This document shows positions 56,550-63,439 of a DNA stretch of 64,000 bases, in pieces (positions within the stretch are counted from its first letter, which is position 1; the number at the start of each line of letters is the position of its first letter). The notes beneath the pieces were generated by a model, which was not told the origin of the DNA, searched no databases, and was given only the letters and a program-made list of their open reading frames with translations. The stretch is from a virus, in the IMG/VR virus record IMGVR_UViG_3300037339_000405, positions 31,623 to 95,622 of that record. The stretch is one strand, 5' to 3'. Both the position numbers and the translations under genes were made by a program.

Positions 56550-56712
56550 GACCCGGCTGCACGTAGGTGTTCAAGATAGCGCGTTCTAGGGCTTCCGCCT
56601 GCTCATTCCGCTCAACAGGCTTAGGTAACTGTCGTTCCCTGTTCCAATTCTGCACTACCCGATCAAGTGTGCGTATCGGACTTTCATCTTGCACAGTAGC
56701 AGCTGGTTTCAT
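56530..56712 (-). CDS. Small hypothetical protein
   Basis: The 60-residue product (MKPAATVQDESPIRTLDRVVQNWNRERQLPKPVERNEQAEALERAILNTYVQPGLGHWPF) starts after GGAGGGCTGCC. Function unknown. Confidence 0.65.
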   Translation of the reverse strand: MKPAATVQDESPIRTLDRVVQNWNRERQLPKPVERNEQAEALERAILNTYVQPGLGHWPF

Positions 56713-56731
56713 GGCAGCCCTCCGTTAGCGC

Positions 56732-56818
56732 CTACAATAAGAGAGCCCATTGCAGATAGATGTACGCTAAAGCGACTCCCAAGGCAATTACAATTACCAC
56801 CTCTAAAAACGGCTTCAC
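56732..56818 (-). CDS. 28-residue single-pass membrane peptide
   Basis: GTG 56818 opens a frame VKPFLEVVIVIALGVALAYIYLQWALLL, almost entirely one membrane helix. The ribosome site is weak (GAGCGG). Such tiny peptides are often missed in annotation. It lies in a gap otherwise without a gene. Confidence 0.4.
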   Translation of the reverse strand: MKPFLEVVIVIALGVALAYIYLQWALLL

Positions 56819-56828
56819 AACACCGCTC

Positions 56829-56865
56829 TAAAAAACAACCCCCCGGCAGCGCAACACTGCCGGAG
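56829..56865 (-). terminator. Intrinsic terminator after secreted protein gene
   Basis: CCGGCAG and CTGCCGG pair around a 7-nt loop; a G run and then TTGTTTTTTA follow on the minus strand. It lies 33 nt past the stop of the secreted protein gene. Confidence 0.7.
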
Positions 56866-56897
56866 GAGCGTCGAGGCAACCACTGATATTTTGGCAA

Positions 56898-57518
56898 TCA
56901 ATTGCAAAGCACAGCGCCTGTACGCCGTGCAACGTGATTGTCAGTGGTACAGGAAATCGCAACTGTGTCGGGCGCACTCTGCACGGTCTTTGGCGCAGGC
57001 TTAGGACACACCGCCCCAAGCGCCTCCGCAATTTCCGGCTTCTTACACGCGCGACGCACCGCCGCTTCCCGATCACCTAGAACCTCGCGGATGAATCGAG
57101 AATCCTCTCGGGTATCGCACCCGTCATCCATCACGGAGCCAAACCCGCCGCCGCTAAACCCAACAACCCCGATACTCAGCCCGGCTGCGATACGGCAGGG
57201 AGAAGTGGGACTAGAAGCAATCCCCGGGCCAGAAGGGGTCTGCTTCGGCACCTCAGTGTCTGCAGCGACAGTGATGGTGGTAGTGCCTGACGTGCCACTA
57301 CCTGCACCGCCAGAGGTTCCAATGTTGATGGACTGCTGCTGAGCAACAGTATTCGTTACGGTTGTAGCGCCGCCGCCCCCCGGGCAGTTACCCACACAAG
57401 ACTCCGCTCCACCGCCGGGGCCATTGCTATTGCCCGTAGCATGCCCGGGCATTACACACACAGCCATCGCTACGAAAGCCGTAATAGACAGCCAATCGAT
57501 GTTTTTTACCGTAACCAT
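56898..57518 (-). CDS. Secreted glycine-rich protein
   Basis: The 206-residue product has a signal peptide (WLSITAFVAMAVCVMPGHATG) and then glycine/serine/threonine-rich low-complexity sequence (GNSNGPGGGAESCVGNCPGGGGATTVTNTVAQQQSINIG). The second half holds six or more cysteines (CRIAAGLSIGVVG, DDGCDTRED, ACKKPEIAEALGAVCPK, ISCTTDN, VLCN), probably paired in the periplasm. This layout is known from phage proteins of unknown role near lysis or membrane genes. Confidence 0.7.
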   Translation of the reverse strand: MVTVKNIDWLSITAFVAMAVCVMPGHATGNSNGPGGGAESCVGNCPGGGGATTVTNTVAQQQSINIGTSGGAGSGTSGTTTITVAADTEVPKQTPSGPGIASSPTSPCRIAAGLSIGVVGFSGGGFGSVMDDGCDTREDSRFIREVLGDREAAVRRACKKPEIAEALGAVCPKPAPKTVQSAPDTVAISCTTDNHVARRTGAVLCN

Positions 57519-57663
57519 GAGTCACTCCTAGCCAAATCAACCCCGGCTAGAATCCCCTTCCGCGCCGGTCACGGTCCTTTATGCAGTGTGATACCTGCTT
57601 GTAGCTAGCTACTGTAAGCATCAGCAACCTGCTAATCAAGTGCACTTCTGCACATCGGACTCA

Positions 57664-57747
57664 CTACCAAGTGACTAGTGAATAGACAACGTAACCCCAA
57701 AACGCGATATAAAACATCATTTTGAATGAAAAAAGGAATGGCTCCAT
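57664..57747 (-). CDS. 27-residue membrane peptide
   Basis: ATG 57747, with GGAG just before, encodes MEPFLFSFKMMFYIAFWGYVVYSLVTW, one hydrophobic span. It overlaps the end of the gene upstream, which is typical for small lysis or regulatory membrane peptides. Confidence 0.5.
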   Translation of the reverse strand: MEPFLFSFKMMFYIAFWGYVVYSLVTW

Positions 57748-58118
57748 AGCTCCGATTCGTGCATCTTCTCGCTCGCCTGAATCAACAGGCTCTCCATGTC
57801 TTCCTGCACTTCTAGGGGTGCCTGTGTCCACACTGTCTTGTGCTTGTGATACAGCTGCGCCAGTAACCAAATCACCTCGCGCAAAACCTTCTCCCTCCGC
57901 TGCGTGATCAAGATGGCGTCTGCTCCGTTGATCCTCAGATCGAACAGCAGGCAACACACAAAGGAGTACGTTACGGTGAGCCAGAATCCAAGCAAACCGT
58001 TGATCCACTCCGGCCATCCCGTTGGTAGAGCCATGGCGCAAATCACCACTAAGGACACCTGCGCTACTACCCCCAGCCATACCAGTTGCGTCGTCCACCT
58101 GTTCACCTGACGATTCAT
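57717..58118 (-). CDS. Two-span membrane protein
   Basis: The 133-residue product has two membrane spans (LVWLGVVAQVSLVVICAMAL, about 12-31; GLLGFWLTVTYSFVCCLLF, about 41-60) and a cytoplasmic helical tail (QRREKVLREVIWLLAQLYHKHK). The arrangement resembles DUF1003/low-affinity iron permease-like small proteins but could also serve as a holin. No endolysin is recognised nearby, so I leave the function open. Confidence 0.65.
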   Translation of the reverse strand: MNRQVNRWTTQLVWLGVVAQVSLVVICAMALPTGWPEWINGLLGFWLTVTYSFVCCLLFDLRINGADAILITQRREKVLREVIWLLAQLYHKHKTVWTQAPLEVQEDMESLLIQASEKMHESELWSHSFFHSK

Positions 58119-58121
58119 CGC

Positions 58122-58727
58122 TTACTCCATGCGCTCCATCTCGTGAACGCGACTCAATACTGCGGTAGGCAAAAATGTCTCGGTATGGGGACCCAGCACT
58201 ACCCGGTAATGACGGCTGTTGGTCTCGTGCTCGCGCGACTCGAAACGGAAGTTGCTTGGGCTCTCCAGCGAGAGCGATCCGTCGAATCCGTGCTGCAGCA
58301 CCCTGTACCACATCATCTTCTCCCGGTGTACCAGCCAGCGGTTGCACTTGTGGTCCGCGTCGTGGTACTGGAGATCGAAGTCCGGAAGGATCTGATACTG
58401 CCCCATAGCGACCACCTGCTGAACCGATGCGGGGGCCTTTGGCACCGGCTTGGCGGACTTTGGGCTCTTGGGTCCCCCTGAGCCCTCTCCTGAAGCCGCA
58501 GGCGCTACCTTTACCACCGGGGCGTACCCAACGGGCTCCGGCCCTCCCAAAGGCGTAACGACCGTTATAGAGCCTTTAGAAGCCCCCTTAACTTTACCCT
58601 TTGCTTTTAGGAGCTTGGGCTCTGGGGTTGCACGAGTACCCGCTTTAGCCGCTAAAACCGGGTCTTTAGGCTGGCCTGTATCGCGCAACACCTTGCCATC
58701 GCTCTTGCGAACGATCTTGATGGCCAT
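58122..58727 (-). CDS. Hypothetical protein with basic linker
   Basis: The 201-residue product starts MAIKIVRKSDGKVL. The first 100 residues are K/P/G-rich and disordered; the C-terminal half is ordered (QILPDFDLQYHDADHKCNRWLVHREKMMWYRVLQHGFDGSLSLESPSNFRFESREHETNSRHYRVVLGP). The MAIKI start is shared with the 62.5 kb gene. A nucleic-acid role is possible. Confidence 0.65.
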   Translation of the reverse strand: MAIKIVRKSDGKVLRDTGQPKDPVLAAKAGTRATPEPKLLKAKGKVKGASKGSITVVTPLGGPEPVGYAPVVKVAPAASGEGSGGPKSPKSAKPVPKAPASVQQVVAMGQYQILPDFDLQYHDADHKCNRWLVHREKMMWYRVLQHGFDGSLSLESPSNFRFESREHETNSRHYRVVLGPHTETFLPTAVLSRVHEMERME

Positions 58728-58747
58728 ATCCCCTCCTAGGTAGGAGT

Positions 58748-58778
58748 TAAAAAAAAACCCCGGCCAAGCAGCCGGGGT
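58748..58778 (-). terminator. Intrinsic terminator
   Basis: CCCCGGC and GCCGGGG pair around a 6-nt loop, followed by nine T on the minus strand. It ends the transcript of the 58.8-59.7 kb gene. Confidence 0.9.
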
Positions 58779-58796
58779 CGCCTCATCAAGTGGTAC

Positions 58797-59666
58797 TCAG
58801 ACTTCCAGCGTGAGCGAGAGCTTCGGGAAGGCTTTCTCGAAAACAGCCAACACCTCCTCGTAACCCATCGCCTTCATCTCCTTCTGCATGCGCTTCTTTA
58901 CCGCTTCGGGATCATCCTTGAAGCTTCCCGCAGTCTCTTCCACAGGCACCTGCACTGCGCCCCCGTTGTACCCCGTGCACAAGTTGAACAGGGCCACCGT
59001 GTCAACGTCCGTCTTGGTCTCCTTCTTGATCTTGTCCAGTGCCGCGCGGATGGAAATCTTCTGATCCTTGTGCACCTTGAACGTCATCGTGCTCACGTCT
59101 GGCGTGGCCACCGTGCCTTCCATGGCGTTGCTGCCCTTGCCCGCCCCCTTCGCCTTCTTGATAGCCTCGATCAGCTGAATGGTGGTCATGGCCTTCGCAC
59201 GCTTCGCCCACTGCTCCGCGTTCTTCGCGGTGAGCACCGCCGACAACTCCTTGAGCTTGGTCCACCCGAGATCCTTGACCACAGACCACGGGATTTCCTT
59301 CTCCACCAAATCCTTGTAAATCTGGATCAGGTACATCGCCTTGCGGTAGTGCAGCCCGAACTTGTCCTGCACCAGTTCCTTGAAGGACTCGAACCCAGTG
59401 AACCACTTTTTGTCTTGGATCACGCTCAACATGCCCCCCAAACGGAAGTAGTTGAACTCGATGTTCTCCACCAACTCCTGCACCATGCTGTGCGCCTGCA
59501 CCTCGGTGATCTTCTCGACCTCGGTTGCCGTGGCCTTCAGCAGATCGGCCTTGGGCGCTTTACCCGTGGCCGTCTTCGTTTTCGCCTTCTGGGCCAGCTT
59601 GGCGCTCGCCGACACATGTTCCTGCTCTTCATTGCCTTCCGTAGTCTTCTTGACTTTCGTTGCCAT
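58797..59666 (-). CDS. HTH-containing protein (DUF3102-like pattern)
   Basis: The 289-residue product has a basic, disordered N-terminus (1-45), then EVQAHSMVQELVENIEFNYFRLGGMLSVIQDKKWFTGFESFKELVQDKFGLHYRKAMYLIQIYKDLVEKEIP, the 'f...G..L..i.....y..f...v...fg.s...a...i' pattern of DUF3102-like HTH proteins involved in DNA binding. A C-terminal half with KDDPEAVKKRMQKEMKAMGYEEVLAVFEKAFP follows. It has its own promoter and terminator, so it is an independent, probably well expressed unit. A regulator or nucleoid-like role is plausible. Confidence 0.7.
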   Translation of the reverse strand: MATKVKKTTEGNEEQEHVSASAKLAQKAKTKTATGKAPKADLLKATATEVEKITEVQAHSMVQELVENIEFNYFRLGGMLSVIQDKKWFTGFESFKELVQDKFGLHYRKAMYLIQIYKDLVEKEIPWSVVKDLGWTKLKELSAVLTAKNAEQWAKRAKAMTTIQLIEAIKKAKGAGKGSNAMEGTVATPDVSTMTFKVHKDQKISIRAALDKIKKETKTDVDTVALFNLCTGYNGGAVQVPVEETAGSFKDDPEAVKKRMQKEMKAMGYEEVLAVFEKAFPKLSLTLEV

Positions 59667-59721
59667 ATCACGCTCCTTCGTCTAAAAAGTGGGGTTGTTA
59701 CCGGTTAGCCGGTATATGAGC

Positions 59722-59749
59722 AGTGTACTACATCGAATAAGATCGTCAA
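59722..59749 (-). promoter_or_regulatory. Sigma70-type promoter
   Basis: TTGACG (59744-59749), 16 nt, TACACT (59722-59727), driving the HTH gene. Confidence 0.7.
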
Positions 59750-59757
59750 GCACTTTC

Positions 59758-59771
59758 TGCAATTGAGTGCA
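59758..59771. promoter_or_regulatory. TGCA-N6-TGCA palindrome
   Basis: TGCAATTGAGTGCA lies 8 bp upstream of the -35 box of the 59.7 kb promoter, between it and the resolvase gene. Confidence 0.45.
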
Positions 59772-59778
59772 ACGCCCG

Positions 59779-60291
59779 TCAACCCCCCCGGGCAGCCTGC
59801 CCCAAAACCTCCCGCTGCCCCAGCCGGAGCGCTTTCTCATGGCCGGTCATGGCCAGCCCCATCTTGGACAGCACATACGCATCAGCAATGTTATCCGTAA
59901 GAGAGGAGTAACCGTACTCCTTCTTCACTCGTTCCATCATCTGCTTCTTTTTCAACCCGCCATGGCCCATGAATTTCTTCACCGCCGTAGGGCGAAATTC
60001 CCACCACTCCATACCCAGCCCTGAGAGTACCAGCCGTACCGTGGTGCCTATCTCCACTAGCACGATGGTGGTGCGCCGGTTGACCCCTAGACCGTAACCC
60101 TCCACCACTACCATGTCTGGCTTCCACTCCACCAAAATCTGCCTGATGCGCTCCGCAATCTGCTTTGCGCGCTGCAGGTTGGGATCTTGCAGAATCGGTA
60201 CCACTTCCTCAGCAAACAATGGCTTGTTGTTAGTGGGAACTAGCACGACACAGCCGCTTCGGCTCGCCAGATCCAGCCCCATGCATTTCAT
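59779..60291 (-). CDS. RuvC-like Holliday junction resolvase
   Basis: The 170-residue product has the RNase H-fold acidic residues of RuvC: Asp in MGLDLASRSGCVVL, Glu in MVVVEGYGLGVNRRTTIVLVEIG and the Asp pair in LTDNIADAYVLSKMGL. Lysines before the last motif (HGGLKKKQMMERVKKEYG) fit junction binding. It lies with RecA and nuclease genes, so it probably cuts branched DNA during recombination and before packaging. I chose ATG 60291; the frame extends upstream without a better site. Confidence 0.85.
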   Translation of the reverse strand: MKCMGLDLASRSGCVVLVPTNNKPLFAEEVVPILQDPNLQRAKQIAERIRQILVEWKPDMVVVEGYGLGVNRRTTIVLVEIGTTVRLVLSGLGMEWWEFRPTAVKKFMGHGGLKKKQMMERVKKEYGYSSLTDNIADAYVLSKMGLAMTGHEKALRLGQREVLGQAARGG

Positions 60292-61145
60292 GTGACCCCC
60301 CCAAAACACTGCTTGCACACTCGGCAAACCTTGGCCCTCTTGTCGGAGGGCAGTACACAGATCCTATCTGGCACCTTCAAATGATCCCGGTAGGCTTTCA
60401 CCAGCCGCGCCTTCTTGAGATAGGGCTCTGAGGTGGCATCATTACGCTCCACCACGAACTCCTTGAATGGGAGAACCGTCCCAGTATTCTCGTTCTTTTT
60501 TCCATACCCCTTGCTGACGTACAGGACACGCGCGTGAGACAAGTCTATGCGCGACACCTCCTCGCGCCCCGATCTTGCAATGATCGTCAGATAGCAACAC
60601 GTGCGGGCGCGATGTGCAGCCATCGGTGCCTTGAGCATGGCGAACTCATCTTTGTCCAGCGTCTTCACTTCCACCGCCACCAACTTCTGGTTGATCGGCA
60701 GAAACAGGTCTATGTGCCCTGCCGCCCCGGACTCCTCATCAATGAACTCCTCCTCGCCGTAGCGCCACAACTCAGCCCCGCACTTGCATGGCTTGGCGGG
60801 TCTTTGGGAAAACACGTGCTTACTTTGACACACCACACAGTGCCACACGCCAACTGCTACGTCCCCCAGCCACTTCTCTGCCAGCATGTCCTTCAACGCA
60901 TTCCCATGATCAAACGCCACCCGCCGCGCGCTGTTGACATAGTGATCACGGTACTTGATCTCATTGGCCTCATGCAACACCACCGCCCGAGCGCAGAACT
61001 CCAGTTCCCCTTCCACTATCGCAGAAATGTGCAACGGCTCGGTGGACCGCTCAGGTTCAAACCCGCGAAGTCTATCCTCCAACATGTTGAGGATAGCGGG
61101 CTTCTGTAGCGCCGCGTTGATGGCCCTACTAATTACGTTTAGCAC
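60288..61145 (-). CDS. PD-(D/E)XK nuclease, Cas4/RecB-like
   Basis: The 285-residue product has RRVAFDHGNALKDMLAEKWLG (His motif), then GAAGHIDLFLPINQKLVAVEVKT (Asp, then Glu-x-Lys), the core of the PD-(D/E)XK fold. A zinc-binding pair CVVCQSKHVFSQRPAKPCKCG sits between, and CRVCKQCFG ends the protein, so a Fe-S or Zn site as in Cas4/AddB is possible. It probably processes DNA ends for RecA-mediated recombination. Confidence 0.8.
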   Translation of the reverse strand: MLNVISRAINAALQKPAILNMLEDRLRGFEPERSTEPLHISAIVEGELEFCARAVVLHEANEIKYRDHYVNSARRVAFDHGNALKDMLAEKWLGDVAVGVWHCVVCQSKHVFSQRPAKPCKCGAELWRYGEEEFIDEESGAAGHIDLFLPINQKLVAVEVKTLDKDEFAMLKAPMAAHRARTCCYLTIIARSGREEVSRIDLSHARVLYVSKGYGKKNENTGTVLPFKEFVVERNDATSEPYLKKARLVKAYRDHLKVPDRICVLPSDKRAKVCRVCKQCFGGVT

Positions 61146-61488
61146 GATGTCGTAATTCCTCGTAAGCCCACATGGGCAACACTACCCAGTCCCCAAACTC
61201 GCGCGCCTGCCCGGCACCGTCTGTAAATGATAGCGTTAGTACAGGATATCTATTGATGGTTACTGCCTGCTGAGTGATCTGGTGCAACAAGGCCAGCTTT
61301 ATGGAGTAGCTGCCCTTCACCGTGGCCTTGGCTTCTATGAACTCGGTCTTGCTGCGCCCATCCCCCTTCTGTGTAGGCAACGCCCCGGATGCAACCGTGC
61401 GCCGAGCGCCCAATCTGTTGATCACCCGGCTTTCACTGGCCTGCCCGTGGCGAACCTTGGTCAAGCGCCTAAGAACCGGGTTACTCAC
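61129..61488 (-). CDS. Small PD-(D/E)XK nuclease (archaeal resolvase-like)
   Basis: The 119-residue product has ESRVINRLGARRTVASGALPTQKGDGRSKTEFIEAKATVKGSYSIKLALLHQI. The pattern 'G.rr...SGA....GD......IEaK.T' is that of small Holliday junction resolvase-like nucleases (Asp, then Glu-x-Lys). It overlaps RecA by 4 nt. Confidence 0.72.
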   Translation of the reverse strand: MSNPVLRRLTKVRHGQASESRVINRLGARRTVASGALPTQKGDGRSKTEFIEAKATVKGSYSIKLALLHQITQQAVTINRYPVLTLSFTDGAGQAREFGDWVVLPMWAYEELRHRAKRN

Positions 61489-62537
61489 TCCTCAGTCTCG
61501 ATCTTGTTCGCCAGCTGCACCACATGGGATTGCAATTTCTCGCGGTACTTCTCGTCTGCCCGGTACTGCTCCTCTATCTCGGCCAAGGTGGCGAACTGCG
61601 TACCCATGCAAATCCATCCTTTGCCGGAAGGCACCTTGTGAAGCTCCCCTGCCGCCTGCAGGCGAGTGCTTACAGTACCCCAACTTTCCACCTCACCTAC
61701 CTTCAGTTTCCTATAGGGCACCAGCGACACGTCGTACTCGAAATTGGTGCCGGTGATAGGCACCTTCCACTTGCGTATCACCCCGGCCACCTCAAGGCGA
61801 GCCGGCAATGTTTTATGTGCGGCATCATCCTTAACCTTCTTGCCGTAAAGTCGCACCGTCAGGCTGCTAGCAAAACGCTGGGAATTACCCCCCGGGTACG
61901 TTTCTGGGTCTCCGAACATCACCCCTATCTTGTACCGTATCTGATTGAGCAAAACCAGCACAGGGTAATGTCCACGCTTGGATTCCTGACCGAGGGCCGT
62001 AGTAACCTTTGCAATCAGTTGCGTAGTGATTACCGAACTACCCCCGGGGATCACCTGCCCACCATCGCGCTGAATAGCTTTGTCGGTATTCAGCTGAGCA
62101 ACAGAATCAACCACGACCACCCCAACGTCTTTCGCGTACATCATTGCCTCGATGATGTCCACTGCCTGCTCGGCATTGTCTGGAGTGGCGAGCAACAGAG
62201 ACGCGTTATCAACGCCCAGCTGCCCCGCCCATTTCACGTCATGCGTAGATTCAAGATCGATGTAACAAGCCGTCTCACCCCGCCGCTGGGCTGACGCGAT
62301 AGCCCGCAGGGCGAGATACGTCTTGCCTGACGATTCCGGTCCATAGATGATGCACACCCTGCCATACGGCAACCCGCCACCGCTGGCAAGATCGAATGGA
62401 AATACCCCAGTAGCCAAGCGCTGCACGTCTCGGAGTTTCGCGCCCCGGCGTACAACATGCTCACCGTGGCTCTTCTTGAACTCCTCAAGTACGGCCGAAG
62501 ACTCTCCGAGAGATTTAGTGACCTTCTTGATCGGCAC
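61485..62537 (-). CDS. recA: RecA-like recombinase
   Basis: The 350-residue product has RecA hallmarks: RLATGVFPFDLASGGGLPYGRVCIIYGPESSGKTYLALRAIA (Walker A GPESSGKT, about 65-72), CYIDLESTHDVKWAGQLGVD, VGVVVVDSVAQL (Walker B) and VLVLLNQIRYKIGVMFGDPETYPGGN (loop L2 region). It catalyses strand exchange and supports recombination-dependent replication. The N-terminal helix is shorter than in bacteria. Confidence 0.95.
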   Translation of the reverse strand: MPIKKVTKSLGESSAVLEEFKKSHGEHVVRRGAKLRDVQRLATGVFPFDLASGGGLPYGRVCIIYGPESSGKTYLALRAIASAQRRGETACYIDLESTHDVKWAGQLGVDNASLLLATPDNAEQAVDIIEAMMYAKDVGVVVVDSVAQLNTDKAIQRDGGQVIPGGSSVITTQLIAKVTTALGQESKRGHYPVLVLLNQIRYKIGVMFGDPETYPGGNSQRFASSLTVRLYGKKVKDDAAHKTLPARLEVAGVIRKWKVPITGTNFEYDVSLVPYRKLKVGEVESWGTVSTRLQAAGELHKVPSGKGWICMGTQFATLAEIEEQYRADEKYREKLQSHVVQLANKIETEE

Positions 62538-62546
62538 AGGCCAGCA

Positions 62547-62915
62547 TCACTCGTCAGCGTTCAACCCCTGCTCAACTTCTTCCTGAATGGCATTGAGCTT
62601 GCCTTCCGCCCACCCCTTGGCAAATGTGAAAGCGTCTTCGATGTCCTCAACTGGCGACGGCACATTCAGGGAGCATTGGATCTTCAGGCTGTTGAAGTCT
62701 CCCAAGTTGAATGTGCGGCTGAAGGAAACTCCAACATTGCAAAGAGGTTCAGGCAACGGCGTCGCTTCCCGCACAACCTCCTCTTGTTCCTCAACACTAC
62801 CGTCTGCATGGGTTGTCTTAACATGGCCCACCGCAGCCGTGCCGGTCACCCCCGTGCCGGGCTTCACTTTTTCAGGCTTGTCTTTCTTTAGCTTCTTGGT
62901 AATCTTGATGGCCAT
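62547..62915 (-). CDS. Hypothetical protein upstream of RecA
   Basis: The 122-residue product starts MAIKITKKLKKDKPEKVKPGTGVTGTAAVGHV, a basic disordered part. It continues with a single folded region (PLCNVGVSFSRTFNLGDFNSLKIQCSLNVPSPVEDIEDAFTFAKGWAEGKLNAIQEEV) of the type seen in small phage ssDNA- or RecA-accessory proteins ('v..s.t.nlG.fes.ki..sl..p'). A role with RecA is inferred. Confidence 0.65.
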   Translation of the reverse strand: MAIKITKKLKKDKPEKVKPGTGVTGTAAVGHVKTTHADGSVEEQEEVVREATPLPEPLCNVGVSFSRTFNLGDFNSLKIQCSLNVPSPVEDIEDAFTFAKGWAEGKLNAIQEEVEQGLNADE

Positions 62916-62943
62916 TCTAGGTTCTCCTTGCGAGGGGGGAATA

Positions 62944-63378
62944 CTACCAACTCAGACGCGCCTTGACTGAGGCTCTTGTCACAGCTTCGATGTAACGCGG
63001 ATTCTTGTAGTGGTATTTCTCCATGGCCGCGCGCACGCCTGCTATGAGTCTGACTTGCTTCACAGTGTATTTGCGCTTGGCCAGCCCCACCTTGGAATCA
63101 GGAATGAGACCCTTAGCCTCCATGGAGCGCAGAGTCTGCATATCACAGCCAACCTGCCTTGCCACCTCACCGATGGTCAAGTAGGTTCTCGGCGTTGCCT
63201 TGGGAGCTACCTTGCGCGCTTCTTTACGCCAGCTGCGCGTACTCTTCAGTTGACGAGCCCGGTACACCTCGTCTTTCCTGTAACGTGATCTCCTCTTGCG
63301 GTTGAACTCTACCCGATTGGCCTCGTACCAACTGGAAAACGTCTGTTTCTCGCGCTTCTTTGGGACTTTGGCCACCAT
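62944..63378 (-). CDS. MerR-type helix-turn-helix protein
   Basis: The 144-residue product has a basic N-terminal half and an HTH near residue 75: YLTIGEVARQVGCDMQTLRSMEAKGLIPDSKVGLAKRKYTVKQVRLI, the MerR/HTH_17 pattern. It may be a regulator or DNA-organising protein of the early region. I chose ATG 63378 below the promoter at 63.4 kb; the frame extends to 63432. Confidence 0.75.
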   Translation of the reverse strand: MVAKVPKKREKQTFSSWYEANRVEFNRKRRSRYRKDEVYRARQLKSTRSWRKEARKVAPKATPRTYLTIGEVARQVGCDMQTLRSMEAKGLIPDSKVGLAKRKYTVKQVRLIAGVRAAMEKYHYKNPRYIEAVTRASVKARLSW

Positions 63379-63411
63379 GGTTGAAACTCCACTCCATTGA
63401 TAACTGCGCAG

Positions 63412-63439
63412 ACTATACCATATGAAACTCAAATGTCAA
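63412..63439 (-). promoter_or_regulatory. Sigma70-type promoter
   Basis: TTGACA (63434-63439), 16 nt, TATAGT (63412-63417), between helicase and MerR-type gene. Confidence 0.78.

Noticed and set aside
57664-58347. A 227-codon frame overlapping two genes
   Set aside because: It covers the 58122-58727 and 57717-58118 genes in another frame and has no own start site; only its last 27 codons have an ATG with a ribosome site.
60288-61145. A CRISPR-associated Cas4 gene
   Set aside because: The fold resembles Cas4/RecB, but the gene sits in a RecA recombination operon and no cas1/cas2 or CRISPR repeats are present.
62013-62026. A further TGCA palindrome inside the RecA-like gene
   Set aside because: The second half-site reads TGCG and it lies in coding sequence; I regard it as chance.
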